NCBI GenBank assembly: GCA_903834135.1
Contig: CAILHZ010000019.1
Span: 17,474 to 81,473 of the forward strand
DNA: 64,000 nucleotides
From: an uncultured Opitutia bacterium
Lineage (GTDB): Bacteria; Verrucomicrobiota; Verrucomicrobiia; Opitutales; Opitutaceae
Direction: 5' to 3'
In this document: positions 1-10,171 of the stretch, in pieces
How positions within the stretch are numbered: position 1 is the stretch's first letter
Layout: the number at the start of each line of letters is the position of its first letter
Program-made: the position numbers and the translations under genes
The notes under the pieces: generated by a model
Database searches by the model: none
What the model was told of the DNA's origin: nothing
What the model saw: only the letters and a program-made list of their open reading frames with translations

Positions 1-635
1 CTCTAGCTTCGCTGATGCTGTGCGTGATAGTTACAATGGCTTTATTTATTATTTTTGTACTAGGAGGTATATTAAGGCTTAATAAGTTTCGTCTTTGGCC
101 ACTGATTAAATATCTGAAAGAAGAAATTCTTTTAGTACTTGGTACTTCATCGTCAGAAACAGCACTGCCAGGACTTATGGCAAAGATGGAGGGGCTTGGA
201 TGCGCAAAGCCTGTTGTTGGATTGGTTGTCCCTGCGGGGTATTCTTTTAACTTAGATGGAACCAGTATTTATTTAACGATGGCTGCTGTTTTTATAGCGC
301 AGGCAACCGATACTCCGCTGACACTGTGGCAGCAAATAGTAATGCTTTTTGTACTCATGCTTGCCTCTAAGGGTGCTGCTGCTGTGACGGGTGGTGGGTT
401 TGTGACCCTCTCAGCAACATTGGCCTCCACTCAAACAGTTCCAGTGGCCGGCTTAACATTAGTTTTAGGTATTGATCGATTTATGTCCTTAGCCCGTGCC
501 ATGGTTAATCTTATTGGAAACGCAGTTGCTGTGTTAGCTATTGCTTCTTGGGAGAATGCGATCGACAGAGATCAAGCTAATCGGGTCCTAAATACAGAAC
601 CACTTACTGAAGAAGTGGCCCCTTTCTCGGATTAG
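1..635 (+). CDS. C4-dicarboxylate:cation symporter, C-terminal part (DctA/GltP family)
   Basis: This gene is cut by the window start: the frame is open from base 3 and about half of a usual 430-residue protein remains. It is an inner-membrane DAACS-family symporter that imports C4-dicarboxylates or acidic amino acids with protons or sodium. Visible family marks are the serine-rich hairpin motif SSSETALPG, the NLDGTSIY block, and the substrate-binding helix [18 protein letters not shown], which follows the DctA pattern closely. The tail after the last helix is short and acidic. No neighbour explains its regulation. The family is certain; dicarboxylate rather than glutamate as substrate is inferred from the GIDRFMS block. 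Confidence 0.9.
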   Translation, partial: LASLMLCVIVTMALFIIFVLGGILRLNKFRLWPLIKYLKEEILLVLGTSSSETALPGLMAKMEGLGCAKPVVGLVVPAGYSFNLDGTSIYLTMAAVFIAQATDTPLTLWQQIVMLFVLMLASKGAAAVTGGGFVTLSATLASTQTVPVAGLTLVLGIDRFMSLARAMVNLIGNAVAVLAIASWENAIDRDQANRVLNTEPLTEEVAPFSD

Positions 636-637
636 CA

Positions 638-671
638 TTATCACTTTTTTAAGCTAAGACCTGAGTGATAA
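638..671 (+). terminator. Weak hairpin after the symporter gene
   Basis: Perfect 8-bp arms TTATCACT and AGTGATAA lie 3 bases after the stop codon with an 18-base loop. There is no clean T run after the second arm, so this may be a weak or Rho-assisted terminator or a chance repeat. The following 140 bases up to the efflux operon are very AT-rich and probably carry its promoter, but no convincing -35/-10 pair stands out. Confidence 0.3.
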
Positions 672-812
672 CTGAACTCAAACTTAACTAATTTTAATAT
701 ATTTTAGAATTTAATATTCTCTAGAGTTAGTGCAAGATTACATAATTGTAATTTGTAAGGACTTTATACTTCAGATTACATGCAGTAATGTTTTTAGATC
801 TCATTTACTCAC

Positions 813-2222
813 GTGCTTAAATCTAGTTCAAATCCTCAATCTTGTTTATCGGTGGCACTGGCTAGCATGTGTGTTTTTGCTGGTCTATCGGGGTGTTCGA
901 CTTACCAAGCCAAACCCCTGAGTACAGATGTGGTGAATAAAGCCTTAGAGCAAAAGCCTCTTCAATCAGTGAGTATTGAAGCCTCGCAGCTTGATCATCC
1001 TTTGATTCGCTCTATTGCGATTGATGGTAATGGGGTATATAGTCCAGATGAACTTGCAGTAATGGCCGTAATTTTAAGTCCAACATTAAGGGCATTAAGA
1101 GATCAGCAAGGCGTTGCTCAGTCTCAAGTAACTCAGGCCGGAATACTGCCTAATCCTCAGCTCTCTTTTTCGGTAGATCGTCCTACAGAGGTCTATGACC
1201 CAGTAGCCACAGCAGCAAAGGGCATGGGGTTAAGTTATGATCTATCGGCCTTACTTAGCCACGCTGATAACCATGCAGCTGCGCAGGCTAATGCACGGTC
1301 AGTTAATCTCTCGGTCGCTTGGCAGGAGTGGCAATATGCGCAGGCAACACGGCTCTCTGCGTATAGAATTCTTTCTCTTGAGGAGCGTTTACCTAACGCA
1401 CGCACTATTGAGCAGGACTTAGTTGAAGCACTAAGTGAAGCAAACAAAGCACTACAGAAAGGTTATCAAACAGCTGTTGATCTGGCGGTATTACATACAA
1501 ATCTTAATCAAGCACGGTCGATGCGTTTTGATATGGAGCAACAACTTATTGAGCAGAGAGCTTCATTAAATCTATGTCTAGGTAGGCAGGTTTCTGAAGT
1601 TGTACCCATTAAGCGTACAGCAGATATGCCCACCTTAAATGAACAAGTAAGTGAACTTGGACGTGCAATCGAAGGTTCTCGACTGGATCTTCTTGCCCTA
1701 AAAATGGGCTATGAAAGTCAGGAGTATTCTTTACGTGCTGCTGTGAAAGCTCAGTTTCCCAAAATTGGTATTTCAGTGAATAAGGCAAATGATACTACAC
1801 CGATATCCACACGCGGAGTGGGTGTGACATTAGATATTCCTATATTCGATAGAAATCAGGGACAAATCGCAATTGGTGAGGCTTCACGTCAGCAACTGTT
1901 TGATGAGTATGTAGCTCGGGTCGCAGAGGCACGCACTGAAGTAAGTCAGATCGTTGCGCAAATTGGGCATGTAAAAAGCGAATTACTCAGCGCTGAATTA
2001 GCCAGCATAGAAGAGCAGCATATTGTGGATTCACTAGAAAAAACTATCCATTCAGGTAACCTTGATTATCAAGTTTATCGTGATGCACGCGCTCAGTTAG
2101 CTAATCGCAATCTTGAATTAAGTGCACTTAAACAAGAATTACTTGAGTTAGGTGTGGCTTTAGAAATCGCTACAGGGCGTTCTTTACTTTCCAGCAGTAT
2201 TACAAAAACAGTCACTCCTTGA
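813..2222 (+). CDS. Outer membrane efflux lipoprotein (TolC/NodT-type OMF)
   Basis: This is the outer-membrane channel of a tripartite RND efflux pump. It starts with GTG and has a lipoprotein signal peptide with lipobox GLSGC (Cys28), so the mature protein should be lipid-anchored at the outer membrane as in CusC and NodT proteins. The rest is a long alpha-helical, heptad-rich protein with two repeats of the outer membrane efflux domain (roughly residues 75-250 and 290-450). Its 469 residues fit the family. It is the first gene of a three-gene operon: the adaptor begins 18 bases later and the pump overlaps the adaptor. No Shine-Dalgarno sequence is visible before the GTG. Confidence 0.85.
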   Translation: MLKSSSNPQSCLSVALASMCVFAGLSGCSTYQAKPLSTDVVNKALEQKPLQSVSIEASQLDHPLIRSIAIDGNGVYSPDELAVMAVILSPTLRALRDQQGVAQSQVTQAGILPNPQLSFSVDRPTEVYDPVATAAKGMGLSYDLSALLSHADNHAAAQANARSVNLSVAWQEWQYAQATRLSAYRILSLEERLPNARTIEQDLVEALSEANKALQKGYQTAVDLAVLHTNLNQARSMRFDMEQQLIEQRASLNLCLGRQVSEVVPIKRTADMPTLNEQVSELGRAIEGSRLDLLALKMGYESQEYSLRAAVKAQFPKIGISVNKANDTTPISTRGVGVTLDIPIFDRNQGQIAIGEASRQQLFDEYVARVAEARTEVSQIVAQIGHVKSELLSAELASIEEQHIVDSLEKTIHSGNLDYQVYRDARAQLANRNLELSALKQELLELGVALEIATGRSLLSSSITKTVTP

Positions 2223-2240
2223 TCTGAATCTTTATTCCCT

Positions 2241-3362
2241 ATGAAAAGACGAATCATCGTCACTAGTGTTATTGGTGTACTTTGTGTTGTAGCGTTTATT
2301 ATTTTTAAACGCCCTAGCGCTTCACAAGCCGAGGAAGCACCTAAGCCAGTTGCTCAAATACAAGTTGCTAAACTGCAATCTCAGGCAATCACTCAGACAT
2401 TAACTGCTTACGGTGTTGTAGAAGCTGCACCCCTGGGTGCTAGGACCTTCAGCTTGGGTTATGACTCAGTAGTTAAAGCAGTTGGTATAAGTGTAGGCAG
2501 TCATGTTTTAGTTGGAGATCTTATTTTAGAAGTAAGTCCTACTCCTGATGCGCAAATTTTATTTGATACAGCAAAAACAGATTCTGAACTTGCGGATAAA
2601 GCATTCGTTACTACTAAAGAAAGATACAGCCTACATTTGGCCACTAGACAGGATTTACTCACAGCAGAGCAAGCTGCTCGGGATGCAAAAATTAAGTTAA
2701 AGAACTACCTAAGTCGTGGAATGGGAACTAGCCGTATTGTTGCAACTGAAGACGGCGTTATTACAAAATTTGAGTGGCAAAGTGGAGCTACAATTCCTGC
2801 TGGAACCCCTGTTTTCCAATTAAGTGCAGCATCTCATCTAGATGCCCATCTCACCATTGAAGCTTCAGATACGTCCGTTGTTAAGGTAGGTGAGAGTGTT
2901 ATTATAAATTCAGTAAGTCGAAGTCAGGTTGATTCGATTACTTCTGAAGTGCGCTTTGTTGCTTCCTCGGTAGATCTTGTCACAGGTGCAACAGATGTAC
3001 GTACTACATTGCCTGTAGGTAGTGTATGGCTTCCCGGAGAACATGTCAGAGCAATAATTGAAGTAGCAAAGAAAACGGCACTCGCAGCACCCCGTTCGGC
3101 AGTGCTTCCTGATGATGATCAGCAAGTCCTTTACACCGTCAAGGAGGGTAAGGCAGTAAAGCATACGATCCAAGTGGGACTAATGGGTGATGATTTAATT
3201 GAAGTGATCAGCAAAGACGTTAAGTTAGGAGATGACGTAGTGATTGTTGGAAATTATGAATTAGAGGATGGCATGGCTGTTGAAGTCTCCTCGGATAAAA
3301 AGTCAGAAGAAACTAAAGCCACTGAAGGCGCTAAGGATAAAGCGGAGGCTAAAACTCCATGA
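2241..3362 (+). CDS. RND efflux periplasmic adaptor (HlyD/MFP family)
   Basis: This periplasmic adaptor joins the inner-membrane RND pump to the outer-membrane channel. The N-terminus has one membrane anchor (about residues 5-23). It is followed by the barrel-sandwich half motif, an alpha-hairpin (about 100-150), the second lipoyl half with an ATEDGVITKF block, a beta-barrel domain and a lysine/glutamate-rich tail. Its 373 residues are typical. The stop codon overlaps the pump start in ATGA, so the two are translationally coupled. No His/Met-rich metal-binding segment is visible, so the substrate cannot be read from this subunit. Confidence 0.87.
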   Translation: MKRRIIVTSVIGVLCVVAFIIFKRPSASQAEEAPKPVAQIQVAKLQSQAITQTLTAYGVVEAAPLGARTFSLGYDSVVKAVGISVGSHVLVGDLILEVSPTPDAQILFDTAKTDSELADKAFVTTKERYSLHLATRQDLLTAEQAARDAKIKLKNYLSRGMGTSRIVATEDGVITKFEWQSGATIPAGTPVFQLSAASHLDAHLTIEASDTSVVKVGESVIINSVSRSQVDSITSEVRFVASSVDLVTGATDVRTTLPVGSVWLPGEHVRAIIEVAKKTALAAPRSAVLPDDDQQVLYTVKEGKAVKHTIQVGLMGDDLIEVISKDVKLGDDVVIVGNYELEDGMAVEVSSDKKSEETKATEGAKDKAEAKTP

Positions 3363-6300
3363 ATTTAAGCGGATGGATGAAGAAGCATCGTAGTGCAGCA
3401 CTTACCTTAGTAGTGCTACTTGCTATTGGAGGTTTGGCGGCAGCCTTAAAACTTCCTGTAGCCTTATTCCCCCAAGTTGATTTTCCACGTGTTGTCGTTA
3501 GTTTAGATGCAGGAGACCGTCCTGCAGAACGTATGGCGATGGAAGTAACTGTACCTGTTGAGGAGGCAATACGCTCTGTTCCAGGACTTAAGGCGATACG
3601 CTCTACGACTAGTCGTGGAAGTAGTGAAATTTCCATTAATTTTAACTGGGGCGGGAACATGGTTGAGTCTATGCTCCAAGTGGAGTCTGCGATTAATCAG
3701 GTCTTACCCTCACTACCCAGTGGAATACAGTTTGATGTGCGGCGTATGGACCCGACTGTATTTCCGTGTCTAGCCTATAGTCTTACCTCTGATAAAGTAT
3801 CCTTAGTTAAACAGCGTGATTTTGCTTACTATGAATTACGTCCGCTTCTCTCTACAGTAAGTGGTGTAGCAAAAGTCGCCGTGCAAGGTGGTGAGCAAGC
3901 AGAATTTCAGGTCATTGTTGATCCTGCAAAACTTGAGGCCCATGGGCTCACTTTAGCAGATGTAAGTAAAGCACTCTCTAATGCTAACACTATTAATGCA
4001 GTAGGAAGGCTGGAAGATCACGATAAACTTTACTTAGCATTAATAGATAATCGCTTTTCCGATGATTCAGACATTGGGCAAACAGTTGTACAGAAAACTT
4101 CAACTGGACTGGTGCGTGTATTAGACGTCGCAACTATATCGTTGGGCTCTGCTCCCTTGTGGACTAAGGTCACTGCAGATGGACATGATGCAGTCATTTT
4201 ACAGGTATTCCAACAACCCAATGGAAATACGGTACAAATTTCCCGTGATGTAAGACAGATATTGAAAGACTATGCAGCTCGTATTCCTAAAGGAGTTAAG
4301 ATTGCTAATTGGTATGATCAAAGTGAGCTTATTGTAGATGCTGCCCTGAGTGTAAGAGACGCCGTACTGATAGGTATTTGTTTAGCGGGTGGTGTCTTAC
4401 TGCTTTTTTTGCGCAATGGGAAGATCACCTTAATTGCTTTGGTCTGTGTACCTGCGGTTCTAGCTGCAACTGTGCTACTGTTGAAGCTTCTGCACAGCAG
4501 CTTCAACATAATGACTCTAGGTGGCATGGCAGCAGCAGTAGGGCTAATTATTGATGATGCTATAGTCATGGTTGAGCATGTGGTAAGACGTCTGCGTGGA
4601 CACTCTGGAAGTCATCATGGATTAGTCTGGGATGCAGCAGCAGAATTTACACAACCCCTCATAGCTTCGTCTTTATCTACAATTATTATTTTTGCACCAC
4701 TTGCCTTTCTTACTGGTGTTACGGGTGCCTTCTTTAAGGCACTGTCTTTAACAATGGCTGCAAGTTTGGTCATATCCTTTGTGGTTGCATGGCTTGCTGT
4801 CCCAATTTTAGCAGATAAATTTTTAACCCAGAAAGACGCAGACCAAAAAGAGGGAGGACCCTTTACAGATAAAATTCATCATGGCTATGCACACTTGATG
4901 CAAAAGCTCTTAAGGCGTCCCTCGCTTATCTTAATAGGATTAATTCCTCTTTTAGTACTCGCTTATGTGGGGTATCAAAATGTTGGGTCAGGCTTCATGC
5001 CTATTATGGATGAAGGTGGTTTTATCTTAGACTACCGCGCTGAGTCAGGTACTTCTCTTAGCGAAACAGATCGTTTACTTAGAAAAGTAGAAACAATTCT
5101 TCAATCGACTCCTGAAGTGCAGACCTATTCACGTCGCACGGGTCTTCAGCTTGCGCAAGGTGTAACTGAAGCCAATGAAGGAGATTTTTTTATTCGGCTT
5201 AAGAGTGGCCCACGTCGCAGTATCGATGAAGTGATGGATGATGTGCGGGGACAAGTTGCGCATTCCATTCCTGGTTTAGACATTGAACTTACTCAGTTAA
5301 TGGAGGATCTAATTGGGGATCTTACTGCAGTTCCACAGCCTATAGAGATTAAACTTTTCTCGGATAATGCATCCGAGTTAAAAGCGGCAGCAGTGAGTGT
5401 TGCTGCTTCTCTTCAAAAAGTTCCTGGTGCTGTAGACATTGTAAATGGAGTAATCCTTGCTGGTGATGCACTGAATATACAAGTAGACCGAGCCAAGGCT
5501 GGAATCGAAGGTATGGATCCAGATGGAGTTACTGCTCAAGCCACTGATCTTTTAGATGGTGCTGTGGCAACCACTAAAGTGGAGAATGATCCTAAGCTTA
5601 TTGGAATTAGAGCTTGGATTTCACCCAAGTATAGACGTACCGCAAGAGATGTTGAAAATTTGAGAATCAAAGCACCTGATGGTCACTACTTTCCGCTTCG
5701 CCGGGTTGCCACGGTGACAACGTTAGTAGGTCAGCCTCAAATTATGCGTGATGACTTAAAGCGTATGGTTGCTGTTACAGCACGTATTAGTGGACGTGAT
5801 CTTGGATCAACGATTAAAGATGTTAAAGTCATGCTCGCAAAAGAGGGAGTCGTACCGCACGGCATTTACTACAGTATTGGTGGTACCTATGCTGAACAGC
5901 AGTCTGCCTTTGCAGGTTTGATTGCAGTCTTTGGTGCAGCAGTGGCACTCATCTTCTTATTGTTACTGTTCTTGTATTCCCGCTTCCGTATCGCATTTGC
6001 TATGCTCGCAACCACGCTACTCGCACTTTCTGCAGTGAGTATCGGGCTTTGGCTTACACATACTGAACTTAATATTTCATCTATGATGGGGATGACTATG
6101 ATTGTAGGTATCGCAACCGAAGTAGGTATTTTCTACGTCTCAGAATTAATGACATTAAAGGACTTGGGTAATGCTGATGACTCTTATATTGAAGCCGGTG
6201 TTAATCGAATGCGTCCTATTGCAATGACAACGTTTGCTGCAATCTTAGCACTGCTTCCTTTAGCTTTAGGCATAGGTGCTGGTTCAGCTATGCAGCAGCC

Positions 6301-6412
6301 TCTTGCGATTGCGATTATTTCTGGGCTCATTTTGCAGATGCCTCTAGTTCTTATCGTACTGCCTATCTTACTAAAGATGACCTCTGTGCGTAAAAATACG
6401 GCTAATCTTTGA
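3359..6412 (+). CDS. RND efflux pump, inner membrane transporter (AcrB/CusA superfamily)
   Basis: This proton-driven inner-membrane pump has 1017 residues with the full RND layout: TM1 near residues 12-30, a large periplasmic loop, TM2-6, a second loop and TM7-12. The proton-relay acidic pair in TM4 is present (GLIIDDAIVMVEH, Asp399-Asp400). The start of the second periplasmic loop, GFMPIMDEGGF, resembles the DEG block of heavy-metal (CusA/CzcA) pumps, but other parts look like drug exporters, so the substrate is open. It is the last gene of the OMF-adaptor-pump operon. The charged cytoplasmic loop after TM6 is short. Confidence 0.9.
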   Translation: MNLSGWMKKHRSAALTLVVLLAIGGLAAALKLPVALFPQVDFPRVVVSLDAGDRPAERMAMEVTVPVEEAIRSVPGLKAIRSTTSRGSSEISINFNWGGNMVESMLQVESAINQVLPSLPSGIQFDVRRMDPTVFPCLAYSLTSDKVSLVKQRDFAYYELRPLLSTVSGVAKVAVQGGEQAEFQVIVDPAKLEAHGLTLADVSKALSNANTINAVGRLEDHDKLYLALIDNRFSDDSDIGQTVVQKTSTGLVRVLDVATISLGSAPLWTKVTADGHDAVILQVFQQPNGNTVQISRDVRQILKDYAARIPKGVKIANWYDQSELIVDAALSVRDAVLIGICLAGGVLLLFLRNGKITLIALVCVPAVLAATVLLLKLLHSSFNIMTLGGMAAAVGLIIDDAIVMVEHVVRRLRGHSGSHHGLVWDAAAEFTQPLIASSLSTIIIFAPLAFLTGVTGAFFKALSLTMAASLVISFVVAWLAVPILADKFLTQKDADQKEGGPFTDKIHHGYAHLMQKLLRRPSLILIGLIPLLVLAYVGYQNVGSGFMPIMDEGGFILDYRAESGTSLSETDRLLRKVETILQSTPEVQTYSRRTGLQLAQGVTEANEGDFFIRLKSGPRRSIDEVMDDVRGQVAHSIPGLDIELTQLMEDLIGDLTAVPQPIEIKLFSDNASELKAAAVSVAASLQKVPGAVDIVNGVILAGDALNIQVDRAKAGIEGMDPDGVTAQATDLLDGAVATTKVENDPKLIGIRAWISPKYRRTARDVENLRIKAPDGHYFPLRRVATVTTLVGQPQIMRDDLKRMVAVTARISGRDLGSTIKDVKVMLAKEGVVPHGIYYSIGGTYAEQQSAFAGLIAVFGAAVALIFLLLLFLYSRFRIAFAMLATTLLALSAVSIGLWLTHTELNISSMMGMTMIVGIATEVGIFYVSELMTLKDLGNADDSYIEAGVNRMRPIAMTTFAAILALLPLALGIGAGSAMQQPLAIAIISGLILQMPLVLIVLPILLKMTSVRKNTANL

Positions 6413-6453
6413 GTGGTCTTGCAGCTTAGAAATAAAGTGAGTACATAAGAAGT

Positions 6454-6999
6454 ATGCGCTTACCTTCGTTTTTTTATTCCGCTTCTGCAGGGGTAGAAAA
6501 ATTAATCGATCGTCTGTTGTGTGCATGTGGGGCCCTTCTTTTTTCTCAGGCCCCTGAATTTATGCAGCAATACCTGCAGCGTCTAGGGGGACGTCTAGAT
6601 GAAGCACTTCGTCACTTAGATGAGGTACGCTCGGTTGCTTTACAATCCGGTATATCGATGGATTCTGATGCCCAAGCACTCGATAAAGGCTCCCAAGGGG
6701 TGGCCAGTCTCTTGCGTTTATCGCTTCAGCGTGTAGAAAATCTTCAGTCTGCAGAAATAAGTTTAAGAACTGCGTCTATTATGACGCGGCCCTTTGTCTT
6801 TGTGAGTCATTTGGATTGGGATACTGCGCATGGTGTTTGTAGTGTCTATAAGCCAGCTATTCCTACGACACTTGAGGGACTTATTTATGCCATAGTTGGC
6901 ATGATTTTTATGCTAGGACTGTATTATTTTACCTTACGTCCTGCTTTAGTAAAACTCTACACGCGGTGGCGTCTAAGTAAAGAGCCACCGGTACTTTAA
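6454..6999 (+). CDS. DUF2937 family membrane protein
   Basis: This is a 181-residue protein of unknown function. The N-terminal hydrophobic helix is followed by the family block PEFMQQYLQRLGGRLDEALRH, then an alpha-helical, probably periplasmic middle and a second membrane helix (about residues 143-163) with a basic cytoplasmic tail. Family members are small inner-membrane proteins found in many Gram-negative bacteria. It follows the RND operon by 41 bases on the same strand and could be cotranscribed. Its stop overlaps the convergent heparinase-like gene by 4 bases. I recognise the family but not the role. Confidence 0.7.
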   Translation: MRLPSFFYSASAGVEKLIDRLLCACGALLFSQAPEFMQQYLQRLGGRLDEALRHLDEVRSVALQSGISMDSDAQALDKGSQGVASLLRLSLQRVENLQSAEISLRTASIMTRPFVFVSHLDWDTAHGVCSVYKPAIPTTLEGLIYAIVGMIFMLGLYYFTLRPALVKLYTRWRLSKEPPVL

Positions 7000-8882
7000 G
7001 GCTTAGAGACTAAAGCTTTTAAGTCTGGTGTAGGGAGTATTGGCCACTCATCACCTTGTGGACTAAGTAAGATAGAGATATTTAGTGCAGCTTCACTTTG
7101 CTTAGCTGTGACATCAACCGTGAGTACATAATTATGTGCATTCGGTTTTTCATCTACTGAATCCGGTTTTGCTGAGAGTACTTTAAAGTGACCACCCTTA
7201 GGTTCTAGGATTTGTGCACTTAAGTGGCGGCCTTTTTGATTCAATGTAGCCTTACTTCCGTCCTCTGAAACAACTACGTGAGCAGGTGTCATCATTCTCC
7301 AGTGAATTACGCTGCCTTCAGTTGGTTTAATGAGTTCATCTTGAATTAAAACACGTGCACGGTCTAGTAATGAAACTTTACGTAACATCTTTTCAGCTGC
7401 TCCAGGATAGATGCTTGTAAGGTCTGTGATTGCGTAGGCCTCTTGAGGAGTGCTTGCGAATGCAATCACAGGTGCAGTCGCAGGATAGTGCTGAAGTATT
7501 TTATCTGGAGTGATCACATTATGGCTAAAATTATTAAGTCTAAAATAATTCCACCTCATTTTGCCGAAGTATGCAGGTAGGTTGTAATTGTCGGGCCCTA
7601 AATCTTCAGCCCAGCGTACTCCATCTGCATCCATTACAAACGAACCAAGATCTAAATGAGAGTGGTTGGTTGTATTTGATCCTGCGCGTAAACCTAGAAA
7701 AATTGCATGCTTATCAACCCATGAACTACGCATGAGTACAATTTCAGCAGGTCCTTTGAAATATAGGTCTAAGGGAACAGCTGCAGCTGCTGGTGGATTC
7801 ACTGATCTATTCTCTTCAGGAAACCATAGCGCATTGAGTGCCAAGAAACGGTTCTTAGATTGGGGCAGGCTGCGCTTAAGTTCTTCTCTACTTTGTTTAA
7901 TCGCTGTTTGAAACCCTGATTTATTAGCTAGCCAGGTAAAGGCTGGGGAAGCTTCAAAGCCGTCTCCACCATCGGAATAATTAAAACTCATATTCGATGG
8001 GCTCTCAATGGCCATTCTGTAGAGGACTGTTTTGTTAAATCCAGGTGCTCTGCCTAAATCAAAATCTGTGCCTAAGGCTCCTTGCATGAGAGCAAGAGCA
8101 ATCACGTTATAGGTCGTTCCATAAGTCCAGTACCCAGGACCTTCAGGATAAGCTCCATCAGGTTCATAGGGATTCATGCCTCTTACGATCGATTTTCTGA
8201 CTCCATTAACAACCAATCTTGCAAGAGCTGGCTCTTCATCACTCAGGGCTAAGGCTGCACTAAGAAGCCCTCCGTTACACACTTGGTTCCAATTATGATC
8301 TGCTTTAACAAACCATACTCGTTTATCTGGTTTACCTTTAGGAGCGTATGCTAGGGGAGCGAAAACCAACGATTTTTTAAGTAACGCTTCTTTAATAATC
8401 CCTCGTTCTTCGGGTGTTAACTCAGAATAAAGCCAGTCGTAGCCTATTGACACCGCAAAACTCATTTCAGCGATATCTAGAAAATGGCTCGGATTCCAAT
8501 CATCGAAATGACACACGGTCATTAGATCGCTCTTAGCTTGGTTTAAAAACCGCACATCCTTCGTGAGACGGTAGGCCATAGAGCATGTCATTATGCGTTC
8601 AATGGATAGGCGGCACTGGTCTAGTAAGCGTGGACCAATCAGGCGATGCTTGATAGGCGCTGCTCCTATGACTTTGGTTGCTACTTCAATAATGCGCTGA
8701 TTAAGGGCTGCTCGTAATGGATCTGTCTTGGCTGCCTCAAGATCATAGGTAAGAGCCTCGTTCGTAAGCAGGAGTTTAGGATGGCCCGTTTTTAAATGAA
8801 GCAGTGGATCGGTATCACTCTGCGCTGAGCACATATGAGCAATCAGACACAGGGTAAACGCAACAGGTGTAAAGATACGCAT
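6996..8882 (-). CDS. Secreted heparinase II/III-like polysaccharide lyase
   Basis: This is an exported enzyme expected to cleave uronate-containing polysaccharides by beta-elimination. I start it at the ATG giving MRIFTPVAFTLCLIAHMCSAQS, a good signal peptide; the frame stays open 32 codons further upstream, but that extension is basic and not signal-like. The first half is the (alpha/alpha) toroid with HPKLLLT and the NHWNQVCNGG-like block (visible as DHNWNQVCNGG). The C-terminal half carries the heparinase II/III domain with NHSHLDLGSFVMDADG and VRWAEDLG. Mature length of about 610 residues fits the family. It diverges from aroB and converges with the DUF2937 gene. The exact sugar substrate cannot be told. 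Confidence 0.8.
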   Translation of the reverse strand: MRIFTPVAFTLCLIAHMCSAQSDTDPLLHLKTGHPKLLLTNEALTYDLEAAKTDPLRAALNQRIIEVATKVIGAAPIKHRLIGPRLLDQCRLSIERIMTCSMAYRLTKDVRFLNQAKSDLMTVCHFDDWNPSHFLDIAEMSFAVSIGYDWLYSELTPEERGIIKEALLKKSLVFAPLAYAPKGKPDKRVWFVKADHNWNQVCNGGLLSAALALSDEEPALARLVVNGVRKSIVRGMNPYEPDGAYPEGPGYWTYGTTYNVIALALMQGALGTDFDLGRAPGFNKTVLYRMAIESPSNMSFNYSDGGDGFEASPAFTWLANKSGFQTAIKQSREELKRSLPQSKNRFLALNALWFPEENRSVNPPAAAAVPLDLYFKGPAEIVLMRSSWVDKHAIFLGLRAGSNTTNHSHLDLGSFVMDADGVRWAEDLGPDNYNLPAYFGKMRWNYFRLNNFSHNVITPDKILQHYPATAPVIAFASTPQEAYAITDLTSIYPGAAEKMLRKVSLLDRARVLIQDELIKPTEGSVIHWRMMTPAHVVVSEDGSKATLNQKGRHLSAQILEPKGGHFKVLSAKPDSVDEKPNAHNYVLTVDVTAKQSEAALNISILLSPQGDEWPILPTPDLKALVSKP

Positions 8883-8993
8883 TAGGATATTACTTAAGAC
8901 GTAAATTGTACTTTTAAGTTTCAGTTTTTCAGTGGAACTATGCTTTCGACGGATGTTGACCTTGGGGCATACCCGCATTTTCCTTAACTCTTC

Positions 8994-10079
8994 ATGGTAG
9001 ACTCTCTTAAGGTCAATTTAGGCGATAGATCTTACCCGATTTATTTCGGAGAAAACCTTAGTGGCCAAATATTGGATCACGTAAATAAGCTCACTCGTGA
9101 AGGCCGTAAGGTTGCAGTAATAACTGACGAGCACGTTGAGCGCACACAAAAGGCTTTTGTAGATACTGTATTTAACGCAGTGCCTTTGTTAGTACTTCCT
9201 TCTGGAGAAAATTCTAAATCAATTGAGGGTCTTAGTCAGTGCCTAGATTTTCTTTCACTTAATAAGCTAGACCGCGGTGGTGTAGTGATTGCTTTAGGTG
9301 GCGGAGTGGTGGGTGATCTAGCCGGATTTGCTGCAGCGAGTTATTTAAGAGGTGTAGATTTTATTCAAATTCCTACAACGTTACTCTCCATGGTGGATAG
9401 TTCTGTAGGTGGAAAAACAGGAATTAATTTAAAGTCAGGTAAGAATTTGGTTGGAGCCTTCCATCAACCCCGTGCTGTATTTATTTCTACAGGAATTTTA
9501 AGCACTCTGCCTAAGCGTGAATTTGCTGCAGGCATGGCAGAGGTAATTAAGTACGGGCTTCTTGCTGATAAGTCTCTATTTGAACAATTACACAAAACAG
9601 CTGTAGGTCCTGAATCTTCCAGCTTATCTGATGTTATCAAGCGGTGCTGCCAAAGTAAGGCATCTATTGTTGAACAGGATGAACGTGAATTAGCAGAAAA
9701 AGGTGGCAGGGCCTTACTTAATTTAGGTCACACCTTTGCGCATGCTATTGAAAATGTATCTGGCTATGGTACGTACCTACATGGTGAGGCTGTAGGGATC
9801 GGACTTTGTGCTGCGGCTCGGTTATCTGAAAAATTAGGTTATCTCTCTAAAAAAGACGTCTCTTGTATCGAAGCTGTGGTGAAATCGCACGGGCTACCTA
9901 CGACACTTACTACAGCATTAGCGCTTGATGACTTAATGCAGGCCACAACTAGGGATAAAAAGAATAAGGCAGGATCCTTAAGATTTATCGTTTTAAAGGC
10001 AATCGGTACTGCTGAAATTCAAGCTGGGGTAGCAACTGCGCTTGCAGAGGCCTCATTTAGAGAAATAGGTGCACGTTAA
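8994..10079 (+). CDS. aroB: 3-dehydroquinate synthase
   Basis: This catalyses step two of the shikimate pathway, DAHP to 3-dehydroquinate, using NAD and a divalent metal in the cytosol. The 361-residue protein has the NAD-binding GGGVVGDLAGFAAA block, SSVGGKTGIN, the metal-binding stretch with AAGMAEVIKYG, and LNLGHTFAHAIE and YLHGEAV, which supply the metal-ligand histidines. Key residues are intact. The start ATG is preceded by a pyrimidine-rich stretch (CTCTTC) with no Shine-Dalgarno sequence. It lies 111 bases from the divergent lyase gene and 92 bases before a gene of unknown function. Confidence 0.95.
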   Translation: MVDSLKVNLGDRSYPIYFGENLSGQILDHVNKLTREGRKVAVITDEHVERTQKAFVDTVFNAVPLLVLPSGENSKSIEGLSQCLDFLSLNKLDRGGVVIALGGGVVGDLAGFAAASYLRGVDFIQIPTTLLSMVDSSVGGKTGINLKSGKNLVGAFHQPRAVFISTGILSTLPKREFAAGMAEVIKYGLLADKSLFEQLHKTAVGPESSSLSDVIKRCCQSKASIVEQDERELAEKGGRALLNLGHTFAHAIENVSGYGTYLHGEAVGIGLCAAARLSEKLGYLSKKDVSCIEAVVKSHGLPTTLTTALALDDLMQATTRDKKNKAGSLRFIVLKAIGTAEIQAGVATALAEASFREIGAR

Positions 10080-10171
10080 TCTCGGTTGTGTCCTAGGCGT
10101 TTTCGTTTCAAGCTTAAGGAAGTTCAATCAAACACCTCATTTCATAATCTCCTATTTAAAGCTCATTTTCC

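Noticed and set aside
730..921. 63-codon plus-strand frame before the efflux lipoprotein
   Set aside because: It overlaps the OMF start in another frame and has no ribosome site or recognisable sequence.
8883..8978. Longer heparinase-like start
   Set aside because: The 32-codon extension is basic and would bury the signal peptide that starts at 8882.
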